Positions 1 through 6,050 are shown, numbered from the stretch's first letter. The stretch is DNA of 12,210 nt from an uncultured bacterium (GCA_903911455.1 CAIWDQ010000251.1:1-12210), one strand, 5' to 3'. Numbers and translations are program-made. Notes: generated by a model not told the origin, from the sequence alone.

Positions 1-93
1 ATAATAATATATTTTGAATAAAACAAGTTGTTTTTGAGTAAATTAATAACTTTATGAATGTAGATTTTTTAAGAACTAATTCAGGAAATTAAT

Positions 94-390
94 ATGCAAA
101 AGAAAATTTTAAATTTATCTTTTGATATTGTATTTGAACTTTGTCGTGAGGCAATATACAAATCAAATTTTAGAGTTCTTTATGATGATAAAGATTCTGG
201 AGTTATCTTTTGTTCAACTGATGACTTTGTTGAAACTGAAAGAAGTATATTAGTTAGAATTTTAAAATCAAATGTTGAAGGAGTTGAAGTTACTGTTGAG
301 TCTAAATATTACAATACCGAAGTTTATAAAGCTTATGCCAAAGTTGATGAAACTATTTTCCTCAAGCATTTAAGCATGGTATTTCATTAA
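94..390 (+). CDS. Small uncharacterised protein, 98 aa
   Basis: I do not recognise this family. The ATG is preceded by AGGA with seven bases between, a clear ribosome binding site for this kind of genome, which supports the start. The protein has no signal peptide, membrane segment or cysteine cluster. Its pattern is an N-terminal helix (about residues 8-24), a Gly-containing strand turn (DSGVIFCS, about 34-41), more strands (about 50-70) and a C-terminal helix, suggesting a small cytosolic alpha/beta fold. A near-match to the Bacteroidetes -7 box (TAACTTTA, 47-54) lies upstream but is too weak to call. It ends 14 bases from the end of the convergent PAS kinase gene, so the two share a tight 3' junction. 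Coding status is likely from the start site and plausible composition; function is unknown. Confidence 0.65.
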   Translation: MQKKILNLSFDIVFELCREAIYKSNFRVLYDDKDSGVIFCSTDDFVETERSILVRILKSNVEGVEVTVESKYYNTEVYKAYAKVDETIFLKHLSMVFH

Positions 391-404
391 AATTTCTTTT
401 CGAA

Positions 405-1538
405 TTATTCTATAGGTAGCTTAACGTAAAACGTAGTGCCTTCATTTTCTGTTGATACAAATCCTACATTTCCCTGAAGATAACGTTCTGTTAATAATTT
501 AATCGAATAAGTCCCTATCCCTCTGTTTATACCTTTTGTCGAAAAAGAACGTTGAAATATCTGCATTTGAACACCTGTCTCAATAAAGCCATCATTATGA
601 ACAGTAAATACTATATTATTTTCTTCTTTATACACATTAAGTATTATTTCTGAATTCTTCGGGATTGCTTCCAAAGCATTTTTAATCATGTTGATTAATA
701 CACGTTTTAGGAGTGTTTCATCTGTATTTAACTTATAGCTTACTGCATCGGGGCTGATATTTATATGTTTATTTCGTGCAAGTGCATGTTGCGACAGATA
801 TTGCACAGTTTCCTTTATTGTATTTAATGAATTTATATTGTTAAAGTTTACTTCCAGGTCGTTGTGTTCTGCAGAGGTGAGTGTACGTTGAGATATGATC
901 TCATCTACCATTTCTTTGCTTATTTTTTCGGCTATATTGATATATTGCGACAATTCTTCCGAATCTTCTGTCTCTTTTAATAAACCTATAAAGCCTTGCA
1001 AACCACCTGCCAGATTAATTATATCATGAAAAAATATTTTCTCCAGAATATGACGTCTTTTAAAATCGCTTATATCATTTACTGCAAGTATCGAATAAGT
1101 ATTTCCTTCAAATTCGAAAGGAGTAGAGGTTACTCTTAGATCCATAAACTCATGTTTCCCATCTTTTTTGGCAGTTATCCTACATTCTTTGGTTACTGTA
1201 ATCATTTTTTCCTGACTTTCTATAATTGCATTTATTGCACCACAATATCTACAGTTTTCTGAAGTTCCACAACCGCTTTTATGCAATTCAGAATTAATAC
1301 AATCAAGTATTTCTCCGGGGCGATAGCCTAACACGCCTTTCTTATCAGTAAATCCAAGGAAGTTTAGCAACGAATTGTTTGAGAAAATAATTTGCCTTTC
1401 TTTATTCAGAATTACTGCTATTTCGGGTATAGCATTCAGTATATAACTTACTTGTTCTGAATTTGAAAGAGATGCATTTCTTTCTTCAACTTTTAGTTGA
1501 TCTTCTCTTTCGGCCGATGCAAAAAATGTTTCTTCCAT
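405..1538 (-). CDS. Soluble PAS-domain sensor histidine kinase with Cys-rich PAS loop
   Basis: A 377-aa cytoplasmic histidine kinase with no membrane segment. A PAS domain spans about residues 28-158 and carries four cysteines in one loop: C80, C90, C96 and C99 (GCGTSENCRYCG). The phosphoacceptor helix has H171 in FFHDIINLAGGLQG, an HD-type H-box unlike the common HELxxP. The ATPase domain shows an N-box (MIKNALEAIP), a degenerate G1 box (NDG, not DxGxG) and FSTKGINRGIGTYSIKLL as the F/G2 region. The frame could start 33 bases upstream at 1571, but that extension contains the -7 box TATCTTTG, so the ATG at 1538 is preferred. No response regulator lies beside it, so it is an orphan kinase here. 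By family knowledge it autophosphorylates on His; sensing through a metal, Fe-S cluster or thiols in the PAS loop is inference. Confidence 0.88.
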   Translation of the reverse strand: MEETFFASAEREDQLKVEERNASLSNSEQVSYILNAIPEIAVILNKERQIIFSNNSLLNFLGFTDKKGVLGYRPGEILDCINSELHKSGCGTSENCRYCGAINAIIESQEKMITVTKECRITAKKDGKHEFMDLRVTSTPFEFEGNTYSILAVNDISDFKRRHILEKIFFHDIINLAGGLQGFIGLLKETEDSEELSQYINIAEKISKEMVDEIISQRTLTSAEHNDLEVNFNNINSLNTIKETVQYLSQHALARNKHINISPDAVSYKLNTDETLLKRVLINMIKNALEAIPKNSEIILNVYKEENNIVFTVHNDGFIETGVQMQIFQRSFSTKGINRGIGTYSIKLLTERYLQGNVGFVSTENEGTTFYVKLPIE

Positions 1539-1557
1539 AGTTGTAAGATATTTTATG

Positions 1558-1565
1558 CAAAGATA
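1558..1565 (-). promoter_or_regulatory. Bacteroidetes-type -7 promoter box of the PAS kinase
   Basis: On the minus strand TATCTTTG is an exact match to the Bacteroidetes sigma-ABfr -7 consensus TAnnTTTG, followed by CA as is common. Transcription would begin near 1552, leaving a leader of about 14 bases before the ATG at 1538. I see no convincing TTG -33 element at the usual distance. The box lies within the longest possible reading frame, which argues against the upstream ATG at 1571. Confidence 0.55.
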
Positions 1566-2148
1566 CAACATTAATTCATTAATTATTTTTATTTGTTTAA
1601 TTTTTTTTTAAAAGTCAATAGTTGAATTAAGAATTTCATAGATTAATTAATTGCTTATTTCAGCTCATCTCCTCTTAGAAGTGGCGGGGCTGAGGTCTAT
1701 ATAAACAGCTGTCCTTGTTCTATCCGCTGAATAACTATTAGTATCTTTATCTTTTTTAGTTTTATTATTTTTTTTAGGATGTTTTTCTTAATTATAACAG
1801 AAGACAATGTTTAATTATGAATAAAAAAGAGGGGTATCACAAATGCCATCTACGAAAGTAAAATCTGTATTGTTTTGAGTTGTGAAGGCAATAGGGGAAG
1901 GGAAGTAGGCAATAGGCAACTGGCAATAGGCAATGAGGGATGGGAAGTAGGCAATAGGCAACTGGCAATAGGCAATAGGGGAGGGGAAGTAGGCAATAAT
2001 ACATGATGTGCTAAAACAGAAGTCTTTTAGGACTTTTATAGTGGTTTTAATTTTTCGCCACAGCGATATAAAAATCATTAAAAAGAACCAAAATGAAAAC
2101 AAAGTAATTTATTTATGAATATTTAACAGTTTATATCAAAATAATGTG
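1566..2148. other. Long intergenic region with repeats and a GC-rich hairpin
   Basis: About 580 bases between a minus-strand promoter and a plus-strand promoter, so it is a divergent intergenic region. It is very AT-rich except for two islands. One, at about 1660-1693, can form a 7-bp stem (TCAGCTC with GGGCTGA, one G-T pair) around a 20-base loop and resembles a decayed GC-rich intergenic element. The other is the heptamer array at 1887-1998. A small hairpin (AAGTC/GACTT, 2020-2035) follows. The open frame on the minus strand (1815-2102) is built from the repeat and has no supporting start or promoter. I see no RNA gene. Confidence 0.6.
1887..1998. repeat. Heptamer tandem array with 42-nt higher-order period
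   Basis: Sixteen consecutive 7-base units run without a break in register from 1887 to 1998. Most are GGCAATA or near variants (GGCAACT, GGCAATG), interrupted by G-rich units (GGGGAAG, AGGGATG, GGGGAGG) each followed by GGAAGTA. The order of units repeats every six, giving a 42-base period: GGGAAGT begins at 1900, 1942 and 1984. The array is GC-rich against AT-rich flanks. Because the period is divisible by three it leaves frames open and creates a false minus-strand ORF with repeated IAYFPSP/IAYCQLP. Unit number may vary between strains. Confidence 0.9.
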
Positions 2149-2156
2149 TATCTTTG
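2149..2156 (+). promoter_or_regulatory. Bacteroidetes-type -7 promoter box
   Basis: TATCTTTG followed by TAAA matches the TAnnTTTG consensus exactly. Transcription would start near 2163, about 70 bases before the small repeat ORF and about 475 bases before the 241-aa gene at 2638. No clear -33 TTG was found. It is the only good promoter candidate upstream of 2638, so the 21-nt repeat array is probably transcribed as part of the leader or as a coding region. Confidence 0.5.
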
Positions 2157-2234
2157 TAAACGCTAAAATGACTTTTTAGAGGCTGGTATTTTCAGCAGTG
2201 AAAGATCATTATAATAAGCGCAACAAGTGGGGTT

Positions 2235-2615
2235 ATGAAAAGGGGGTTCGAAATATTTACATTCTGTTTGAATAACTGTAGCATATCTACCGGTTATTTA
2301 TCAATTTACCAAAATGAGTTGTACGATAATAGTGGCTATTTATCAAGCTACTATAACATGTTGCATACTTTTATGAACAAATTTCAGGCTATTTGGAACA
2401 CGTGCCTAGACACGTGGAACACGTTCCACGCCTCGTTGAACATATTCCAAACCTCGTGGAACACGTTCCACGCCTCATTGAACATGTTCCAAACCTCATG
2501 GAACGTATTCCACACTTCATTGAACACGTTCCACGACTCGCAGAACACGTTCCAAACCTCGTGGAACACGTTCCAAATAGAAAAAAACGAATCAAAATTT
2601 AGTTTAATAAAATAA
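2235..2615 (+). CDS. Doubtful 126-aa ORF with Asn/Phe heptapeptide repeats
   Basis: Residues 1-40 are non-repetitive (start MKRGFEIFTF). From about residue 41 the protein is heptapeptide repeats of the form NTFHASL / NIFQTSW, each from one 21-base DNA unit. A purine-rich GTGGGG lies just before the ATG and a -7 box lies 79 bases upstream, which favours expression. Against coding: the array keeps several other frames open on both strands (for example EHVPRLV on + and NVFHEVW on -), because 21 is divisible by three and each unit is nearly palindromic. Decayed units upstream still keep the N-x-F/L pattern in this frame (NMLHTFM, NKFQAIW). No known family is recognised. It ends 22 bases before the 241-aa gene and may instead be that gene's untranslated leader. 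Confidence 0.35.
   Translation: MKRGFEIFTFCLNNCSISTGYLSIYQNELYDNSGYLSSYYNMLHTFMNKFQAIWNTCLDTWNTFHASLNIFQTSWNTFHASLNMFQTSWNVFHTSLNTFHDSQNTFQTSWNTFQIEKNESKFSLIK
2414..2581. repeat. 21-nt near-palindromic tandem array, eight units
   Basis: Eight 21-base units start at 2414, 2435, 2456, 2477, 2498, 2519, 2540 and 2561. The best unit is GTGGAACACGTTCCAC plus a 5-base spacer such as GCCTC; GTGGAAC and GTTCCAC form a 7-bp inverted repeat around AC. Units 2414 and 2456 pair perfectly; those at 2435 and 2477 carry TTGAAC/TTCCAA variants, giving a weak 42-base alternation. Decayed units can be followed upstream in register at 2393, 2372 and 2351. In RNA each unit could fold as a small hairpin; in DNA it offers repeated dyad sites. 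The array sits between a promoter and the 241-aa gene. Confidence 0.92.
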
Positions 2616-2637
2616 TAAAAAATAAAGCACATTCATC

Positions 2638-3363
2638 ATGGCAAAAAGAAGAGAACCAAGAATTGGAAGAAGCATCAGGAAATTTAGGAATGATTTCAAT
2701 AAAATGTATAATTACATTATGGTGCCTTGTCCACCACCTGTAGGGCAAACTAATGGCACTCGATTGAAAATTACAACTGAAGAAATTGACAAATTAACAG
2801 ACATAAAGCAAAGATGGGATGGAATAATTGAATTATATGATAATAAAAAAAGTACTCGTACAGAGGACGTAGTAGCTGATGCTAATTTAATAATCAAAGA
2901 AGTAGTTGATTTGGACAGATCAAATCATATTTATAATCGAATAGCATCTAACCCAGAAGCTACTACTGAAGATTATAGCGCGTTTAACATAGTTGGTGGC
3001 ACTCCATTAGCTGCTATTACTCATACACGTGCTACTGCACCGGGTACGAAAACTGTAATTATTTCTTTAAAAGAGTCGAAATATCTTTTGCATCTTTTAT
3101 TAGTAACCTCACCAGATCATAAAGGCCGTGGAAAGGAGGAAGGTGTGAAAGAAATATTAATCTACAAGGCAGTTGCTCTTATTACTGTCGGTGTACCTGC
3201 TTTAAATCTTTATCAATATGTTGGAGATGTGAGCAATGGCTTAATAAAAGTTACGCACGAAGATAACACCCAGGGTATGAGAGCTTGGTACATAGGCCGA
3301 ATTAAAAATTCTATGGGCGAGATTGGCGAGCCTAGCGAACCAGTGGGTTTTATCATCATCTAA
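2638..3363 (+). CDS. 241-aa protein of unknown function, fibronectin III-like C-terminal tail
   Basis: The protein starts MAKRREPRIGRSIRKF, is strongly basic over its first 17 residues and has no signal peptide or lipobox. Residues about 10-110 look mainly helical. After a Pro/Thr-rich linker, residues about 135-241 look like strands ending in AWYIGRIKNSMGEIGEPSEP and then VGFIII, which resembles the last strands of a fibronectin type III domain (Y-x-x-R-x-x-N-x-x-G, then W/P-S-x-P-V). From memory, similar helical-plus-Fn3-like proteins of 200-250 aa are common and uncharacterised in Bacteroidetes; I cannot assign a function. The start is ATG 22 bases after the repeat ORF with no clear Shine-Dalgarno site. 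A strong terminator follows within 60 bases, so transcription from 2149 probably ends there. Confidence 0.8.
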   Translation: MAKRREPRIGRSIRKFRNDFNKMYNYIMVPCPPPVGQTNGTRLKITTEEIDKLTDIKQRWDGIIELYDNKKSTRTEDVVADANLIIKEVVDLDRSNHIYNRIASNPEATTEDYSAFNIVGGTPLAAITHTRATAPGTKTVIISLKESKYLLHLLLVTSPDHKGRGKEEGVKEILIYKAVALITVGVPALNLYQYVGDVSNGLIKVTHEDNTQGMRAWYIGRIKNSMGEIGEPSEPVGFIII

Positions 3364-3367
3364 AGGA

Positions 3368-3416
3368 AATTACGAATTACGAATTACGCCTGCCTGTCCG
3401 GTAGGCAGGAATTACG
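3368..3416. repeat. AATTACG heptamer array split by a palindrome
   Basis: Three perfect AATTACG units (3368-3374, 3375-3381, 3382-3388) are followed by a 21-base palindromic block and then a fourth AATTACG (3410-3416). The block is exactly three heptamers long, so the register is kept across it. It lies just after the stop codon of the 241-aa gene and just before the terminator stem. From memory, AATTACG runs are a familiar intergenic repeat in Bacteroidetes. Confidence 0.85.
3389..3409. repeat. GC-rich palindrome (CCTGCCT/AGGCAGG)
   Basis: A 7-bp perfect inverted repeat, CCTGCCT (3389-3395) and AGGCAGG (3403-3409), around GTCCGGT. It is a GC-rich island in AT-rich DNA and looks like a short REP-like dispersed palindrome set into the AATTACG array. 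Similar CCTGCC...GGCAGG palindromes recur between genes in Bacteroidetes, from memory. It could form an extra hairpin just before the terminator. Confidence 0.8.
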
Positions 3417-3460
3417 AAGCCTTGTCAATACATTGGCAGGGCTTTTTATTTTTATTTTTT
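3417..3460 (+). terminator. Intrinsic terminator after the 241-aa gene
   Basis: AAGCCTTGTCAAT (3417-3429) can pair along its whole 13 bases with ATTGGCAGGGCTT (3432-3444), counting two G-T pairs. The loop is formed by opening of the inner A-T pairs. A T-rich run (TTTTTATTTTTATTTTTT, 3443-3460) follows directly. This is a textbook rho-independent terminator in the + direction and separates the 241-aa gene from the secreted barrel protein. Confidence 0.88.
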
Positions 3461-3525
3461 GTGATAATGATGATTGTATTAAAGAAATTATTAATTTTAC
3501 ATCTTATTATTAAAACTTAAATGGT

Positions 3526-4155
3526 ATGAAAAATATTATTGTTCTCTTATTGATAAGCATAATCCCTTTGCTCACAAATGCTCAGGACTCTAAGGCATTT
3601 ATTGAAACAGATTCAATACAATTACAAAAACAATCATTTTATTTAAACAATAGTATCGAAAATCTTAATAATGATACAATTCGTTATAATATGATTAAGA
3701 TTGCCGGCTTTTTTTCAACTAATTTTGGTGATGGTGCTTTTATTTTTTCATTAGGTTACGAAAGAAGAATAAACACTCACTTCTCTAGCGAACTAATATG
3801 GTGTGTTAGTGCTGTTGGTATGGATGTTACAACTGACGTGAGTTCGATTCGTTTAGGCATTAAATATTATTTTGATAATAAAAACAGTGTTTATTCGAGT
3901 GCTTTTTTAAGATACCAACATATTTTGTATAATTCTGATGAGCCCAAAACTGATCCTAACTATGATATTCAAGCTTATGGAATTGGAAGTATGCTAGGTT
4001 GCATGTTGAAATTTTCGCGTGTTATAAAACTAGATTTAGGTTTTGGTTTGTTTTATTCATACAGAGTGCCTACCGATAACAGAGCAGATAATCACCCAGT
4101 TATTGGCAAAAATATATATATGATTCCTCGCGTTCATTTAAGTTTTTGTTTTTAG
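3526..4155 (+). CDS. Secreted outer-membrane beta-barrel-like protein, 209 aa
   Basis: Residues 1-19 are a clear signal peptide (MKNIIVLLLISIIPLLTNA) with cleavage likely between A19 and Q20; there is no lipobox Cys. The mature protein alternates hydrophobic and polar residues in strands rich in Tyr, Phe and Gly, such as LGYERRINTHFSSELIW, IRLGIKYYFDN and LDLGFGLFYSYRV. It ends in Phe (VHLSFCF), the usual final residue of barrels recognised by the BAM machinery. It therefore probably forms a small outer-membrane barrel of about eight strands, in the general OmpA/OmpW-like or DUF3575-like class; the exact family is not certain. It is transcribed alone, after the 3417-3460 terminator; a near-match -7 box (TAATTTTA, 3492-3499) lies upstream. 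The ligand or role cannot be told from the sequence. Confidence 0.8.
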   Translation: MKNIIVLLLISIIPLLTNAQDSKAFIETDSIQLQKQSFYLNNSIENLNNDTIRYNMIKIAGFFSTNFGDGAFIFSLGYERRINTHFSSELIWCVSAVGMDVTTDVSSIRLGIKYYFDNKNSVYSSAFLRYQHILYNSDEPKTDPNYDIQAYGIGSMLGCMLKFSRVIKLDLGFGLFYSYRVPTDNRADNHPVIGKNIYMIPRVHLSFCF

Positions 4156-4195
4156 GATTTAAATATTTTAAGAAAAGTTATCGCCTCTTCTTCAC

Positions 4196-4234
4196 TTTTA
4201 TAGTATAACCATGACTTCGGTAAATACTATAAAA
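4196..4234. terminator. AT-rich inverted repeat between convergent genes
   Basis: TTTTATAGTAT (4196-4206) and ATACTATAAAA (4224-4234) form a perfect 11-bp stem. Inside the 17-base loop a further ACC/GGT pairing is possible after one mismatch. It lies between the end of the + strand barrel gene and the - strand metallo-hydrolase gene, the usual place for a bidirectional terminator. There is no clean external T-run in either direction, so the call rests on the stem and position. The rest of 4156-4317 is AT-rich and otherwise unremarkable. Confidence 0.5.
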
Positions 4235-4317
4235 AACATCACAAAAAAAATAAAGATACTGATTATAAAACTTATAGTGTGTATATTTTTTATTATTTTC
4301 CCCTTGGCGGGAATGCT

Positions 4318-5094
4318 TTAAACTTCGATAACGAGACTATCGTAAGCCAATTGAATAAATGGAGGGAGTTTTTTGTTTACATCTTCATGTAATCCTATAA
4401 AATGACTAACATGAGTAAGATAACCTTGCTCGGGTTTTAATTCCTCAAGGATTTCAACAGCTTCGGCCACCGAAAAGTGAGCTATATGCTTAGAGTTTCG
4501 TAATGCATTAAGCACTATAACCTTAGAGCCTTTTATTTTTTCTTTTTCTACTTCCGAAATAAAGCTGGCATCTGTAATATAAGTAAAATCACCAATCCTG
4601 AAACCTAAGATAGGCAGCTTGTCGTGCATCACCTGAATAGGAATAATGTTTACACCATTGATTTCAAAAGGTTCACAACCAATGTTATGAATCTCTAATT
4701 GAGGTGCGCCAAAGTAACGCATATTGTCAGCAAAGATATAAGGAAACTCAATCTTAATAGCTTCCATTACCCTTTCGCAACCGTAAATATCAATCTTTTT
4801 GTTCAACACATAATTAAAGGCACGAATATCGTCAAGCCCTGCAATATGGTCGCGATGTTCGTGAGTAAAGATAACAGCATCAAGGTTCTCCACGTTTTCA
4901 CGTATCATCTGTATGCGGAAATCAGGACCGCAATCAACAGCGATTGCTATATCGGCAATTTGTATGAGAATTGAAGCACGAAAGCGTTTATCCTTTTTAT
5001 CAGTAGATTTACAAACAGGGCAATCGCAAGCAATTACAGGCACCCCAATAGAAGTAGCCGTACCTAAAAATGTAACCCTGATTTTATTATTCAT
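4318..5094 (-). CDS. PhnP-like metallo-beta-lactamase-fold hydrolase
   Basis: A 258-aa protein of the PhnP branch of the metallo-beta-lactamase superfamily (COG1235), which are phosphodiesterases using two metal ions. The core motif THEHRDH gives H78, H80, D82 and H83; other likely ligands are H157 (VMHDK), D175 (YITDAS) and H228 (LTHVSH). The N-terminus has GTATSIGVPVIACDCPVCKS with C23, C25 and C28; with H231 these match the extra structural zinc site of PhnP. PhnP cleaves phosphoribosyl cyclic phosphate in phosphonate breakdown, but no phn genes are here, so the substrate is unknown; a cyclic phosphodiester is the reasonable guess. No signal peptide, so cytosolic. It starts 12 bases after ribF ends, so the two are probably co-transcribed. 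Length and metal residues look intact. Confidence 0.85.
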   Translation of the reverse strand: MNNKIRVTFLGTATSIGVPVIACDCPVCKSTDKKDKRFRASILIQIADIAIAVDCGPDFRIQMIRENVENLDAVIFTHEHRDHIAGLDDIRAFNYVLNKKIDIYGCERVMEAIKIEFPYIFADNMRYFGAPQLEIHNIGCEPFEINGVNIIPIQVMHDKLPILGFRIGDFTYITDASFISEVEKEKIKGSKVIVLNALRNSKHIAHFSVAEAVEILEELKPEQGYLTHVSHFIGLHEDVNKKLPPFIQLAYDSLVIEV

Positions 5095-5106
5095 ACCATT
5101 AGTTGC

Positions 5107-6048
5107 TTAATATATCAAATCGTCGATCATTACTTTGTCCTTGGTGAGCTGAGTGCGCATGTGCTCGTTATCTTTGAAATTAACTATATTACGTATACGT
5201 TTGTGGAAGAAAACAGTTGCAGTTTCGCCTACAAACTTCTTATCAAAATCAAAAAGATGTATATCAATGCAGATATCAGGATGCAAAGGCTGATACTTAG
5301 TGCAAGCATGGCGTATATTTAGCATGCCACGGTAGTATTGATCTTTGCAATTCAAACTGATAGCATAAACGCCTTCGGGAGGAATCAACTTAATATCTTC
5401 GTCGATAATAATACTCATAGTAGGCAAGCCAATCTTATAACACATGTCGCTACCCGGCGTAAGTTGTCCAATCATAATGTATTGGTGATCCAGATAAGCA
5501 TTAGCACGCTGAATATCTCCTTCGTGAAGCGCTTTACGAATCTTGGTAGAACTTACACTTTCGTTTTGAATATCTTGCTCAGGAATCTCTTCAACATCAA
5601 ACCCGTGATCAACAGCCAAAGCATGCAGAAAATCATAGTTCCCTTCGCGGTTGTGCCCAAAAAAATGGTTAAAACCAACTACAATCTTCTTAGCATGTAT
5701 CTTATTAATTAAGATATCATTAACAAAGTCTAAAGAAGTAGTTTGCGCAAAATCTAAAGTAAAATCAATGATAACAAGATTGTCGAGACCAGCTTTACGC
5801 AACAATTCAATTTTCTCTAATTGTGAATTAATTAAGAGTAAATCCTTACCAGCTGTTTGAGGATAAAGTACCCTGCGGGGATGGGGATGAAAAGTAATTA
5901 AAACAGATTCACCCTTAATATCTTTAGCAAGTTTATTAAGTCTGTTAATGATGGTTTTATGACCGATATGAACACCATCAAATGAACCTGTAGTAACTAC
6001 AGCATTTTTAATATCCTTAATGTCGTCAAGGTTTCTGAAGATTTTCAC
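5107..6048 (-). CDS. ribF: RibF-type FAD synthetase / riboflavin kinase, kinase half degenerate
   Basis: 313 aa, the normal bifunctional length. The N-terminal FMN adenylyltransferase domain is well kept: GSFDGVHIGH (21-30), FHPHP (53-57), GFNHFFGHNREG (125-136) and SSTKIR (166-171). The C-terminal riboflavin kinase domain departs from the family. The Mg/ATP motif PTAN reads PTMS (209-212), the usual NIG-x-x-PT segment reads NIRHACT (244-250), and the catalytic Glu of EVHLLDF is Asp (D262 in IDIHLFDF). Kinase activity is therefore uncertain while FAD synthesis from FMN looks possible. The start is GTG at 6048; an ATG start is not available without losing the beginning of the conserved domain. 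A hairpin and a Rex-box-like sequence lie at the start. It follows rex and precedes the PhnP-like gene. It may be a paralogue of a standard RibF encoded elsewhere. Confidence 0.85.
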   Translation of the reverse strand: MKIFRNLDDIKDIKNAVVTTGSFDGVHIGHKTIINRLNKLAKDIKGESVLITFHPHPRRVLYPQTAGKDLLLINSQLEKIELLRKAGLDNLVIIDFTLDFAQTTSLDFVNDILINKIHAKKIVVGFNHFFGHNREGNYDFLHALAVDHGFDVEEIPEQDIQNESVSSTKIRKALHEGDIQRANAYLDHQYIMIGQLTPGSDMCYKIGLPTMSIIIDEDIKLIPPEGVYAISLNCKDQYYRGMLNIRHACTKYQPLHPDICIDIHLFDFDKKFVGETATVFFHKRIRNIVNFKDNEHMRTQLTKDKVMIDDLIY

Positions 6049-6050
6049 AA
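6033..6050 (-). promoter_or_regulatory. Candidate Rex operator over the ribF start codon
   Basis: On the minus strand TTGTGAAAATCTTCAGAA matches the known Rex consensus TTGTGAA-n4-TTCACAA at 13 of 14 arm positions. The first arm is perfect and includes the GTG start of ribF. The site lies about 60 bases after the end of rex. Part of the match is forced by coding for Met-Lys-Ile-Phe, so chance cannot be excluded. No other near-perfect site was found by eye in the window. Confidence 0.35.

Noticed and set aside
1815..2102. Open frame of 95 aa on the minus strand with repeated IAYFPSP/IAYCQLP
   Set aside because: The middle of the frame is only the 42-nt repeat read through, and the ends are low-complexity AT-rich DNA. 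No promoter or ribosome binding site supports it.
1887..2581. CRISPR array
   Set aside because: Units are contiguous 7- or 21-base tandem copies with no unique spacers of 25-40 bases, and there are no cas genes.
2384..2632. Open frames on the minus strand and in other plus frames over the 21-nt array
   Set aside because: They stay open because the period is a multiple of three and the units are palindromic; they lack upstream signals and non-repeat domains.
3323..3520. 65-aa plus-strand frame overlapping the end of the 241-aa gene
   Set aside because: It runs through the AATTACG repeat, the palindrome and the terminator, so it is not a plausible gene.
4318..5094. Phosphonate-pathway phnP
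   Set aside because: The fold and metal sites match PhnP, but no other phn gene is present, so the specific gene name is not justified.
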